A stretch of 40,435 nucleotides of DNA from Pseudarthrobacter sp. fls2-241-R2A-127 (GTDB taxonomy: Bacteria > Actinomycetota > Actinomycetes > Actinomycetales > Micrococcaceae), in the NCBI RefSeq assembly GCF_030209355.1, contig NZ_JARVSF010000034.1, positions 1-40,435 on the forward strand, in the 5' to 3' direction. Positions 40,431 to 40,435 of the stretch are shown here, piece by piece. How positions within the stretch are numbered: the stretch's first letter is position 1; each line of letters begins with the position of its first letter. The translations under genes were made by a program, and so were the position numbers. The notes beneath the pieces were generated by a model. It was not told the DNA's origin. It searched no databases and saw only the letters and a list, made by a program, of their open reading frames with translations.

Positions 40431-40435
40431 GTAAA

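Noticed and set aside
40387..40434. 15-codon open frame at the right edge
   Set aside because: Too short, no ribosome site, and it overlaps the palindrome. More likely part of a promoter region.

Overview
The window looks like about 40 kb of a high-GC actinobacterial chromosome, most likely from the Micrococcaceae (Arthrobacter or Pseudarthrobacter). The basis is the GC-rich third codon positions, frequent GTG starts and ATGA gene overlaps, leaderless-type promoters, and a gene set typical of soil Arthrobacter: 5-oxoproline and lactate catabolism, a polyol ABC transporter, PpsR/PpsA and secreted phosphoesterases. No rRNA, tRNA, insertion sequence, phage module or CRISPR array was seen, and the genus is an inference.

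Left end (1-1.9 kb): a non-coding stretch with a roughly 32-bp imperfect tandem repeat, then a secreted lysozyme-like protein carrying six hydrophobic-W (ChW) repeats. 5-Oxoproline block (2.0-9.9 kb): pxpA, a fused pxpB-pxpC, a biotin carboxylase-BCCP protein and a GntR/FCD regulator. These are followed by a DUF969-DUF979 membrane pair and a DUF2891 protein. The same 12-base near-palindrome ATTGTTGAACAA lies upstream of both transcription units, so the block looks like one GntR-controlled regulon. 10.1-11.2 kb holds three small genes of unknown function.

Lactate/gluconeogenesis block (11.3-23.3 kb): on the minus strand, a lactate permease, a FadR-type GntR regulator and a FAD/Fe-S D-lactate dehydrogenase. 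Divergent on the plus strand are lutA-lutB-lutC, ppsR and ppsA. The divergent promoter region contains three copies of a TGGTCNGACCA operator. Together the genes import lactate, oxidise it to pyruvate and convert pyruvate to PEP under PpsR control.

23.3-31.4 kb: a DinB/DUF664 protein, a KstD-like FAD dehydrogenase, and a polyol catabolic operon (binding lipoprotein, two permeases, zinc dehydrogenase) with a divergent AraC-type regulator. 31.5-34.0 kb: a diacylglycerol kinase-family protein and three hypothetical genes. 34.1-36.5 kb: two exported phosphoesterases in tandem (Tat and Sec), closed by a perfect 16-bp hairpin. Their upstream region, shared with an OFA-family MFS transporter and its 47-residue partner peptide, holds nested inverted repeats and three 11-bp GTTC repeats resembling a PHO box. 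The right end has DUF2177 and DUF1295 membrane proteins and a 380-bp non-coding tail with overlapping hairpins and a terminator.

I found no obviously new defence or mobile system. The most interesting leads are the urea-carboxylase-like split enzyme in the oxoproline operon with its shared operator, the PHO-box-like region, three leaderless promoters of identical geometry, and two hairpins that span the stop codons of convergent genes.
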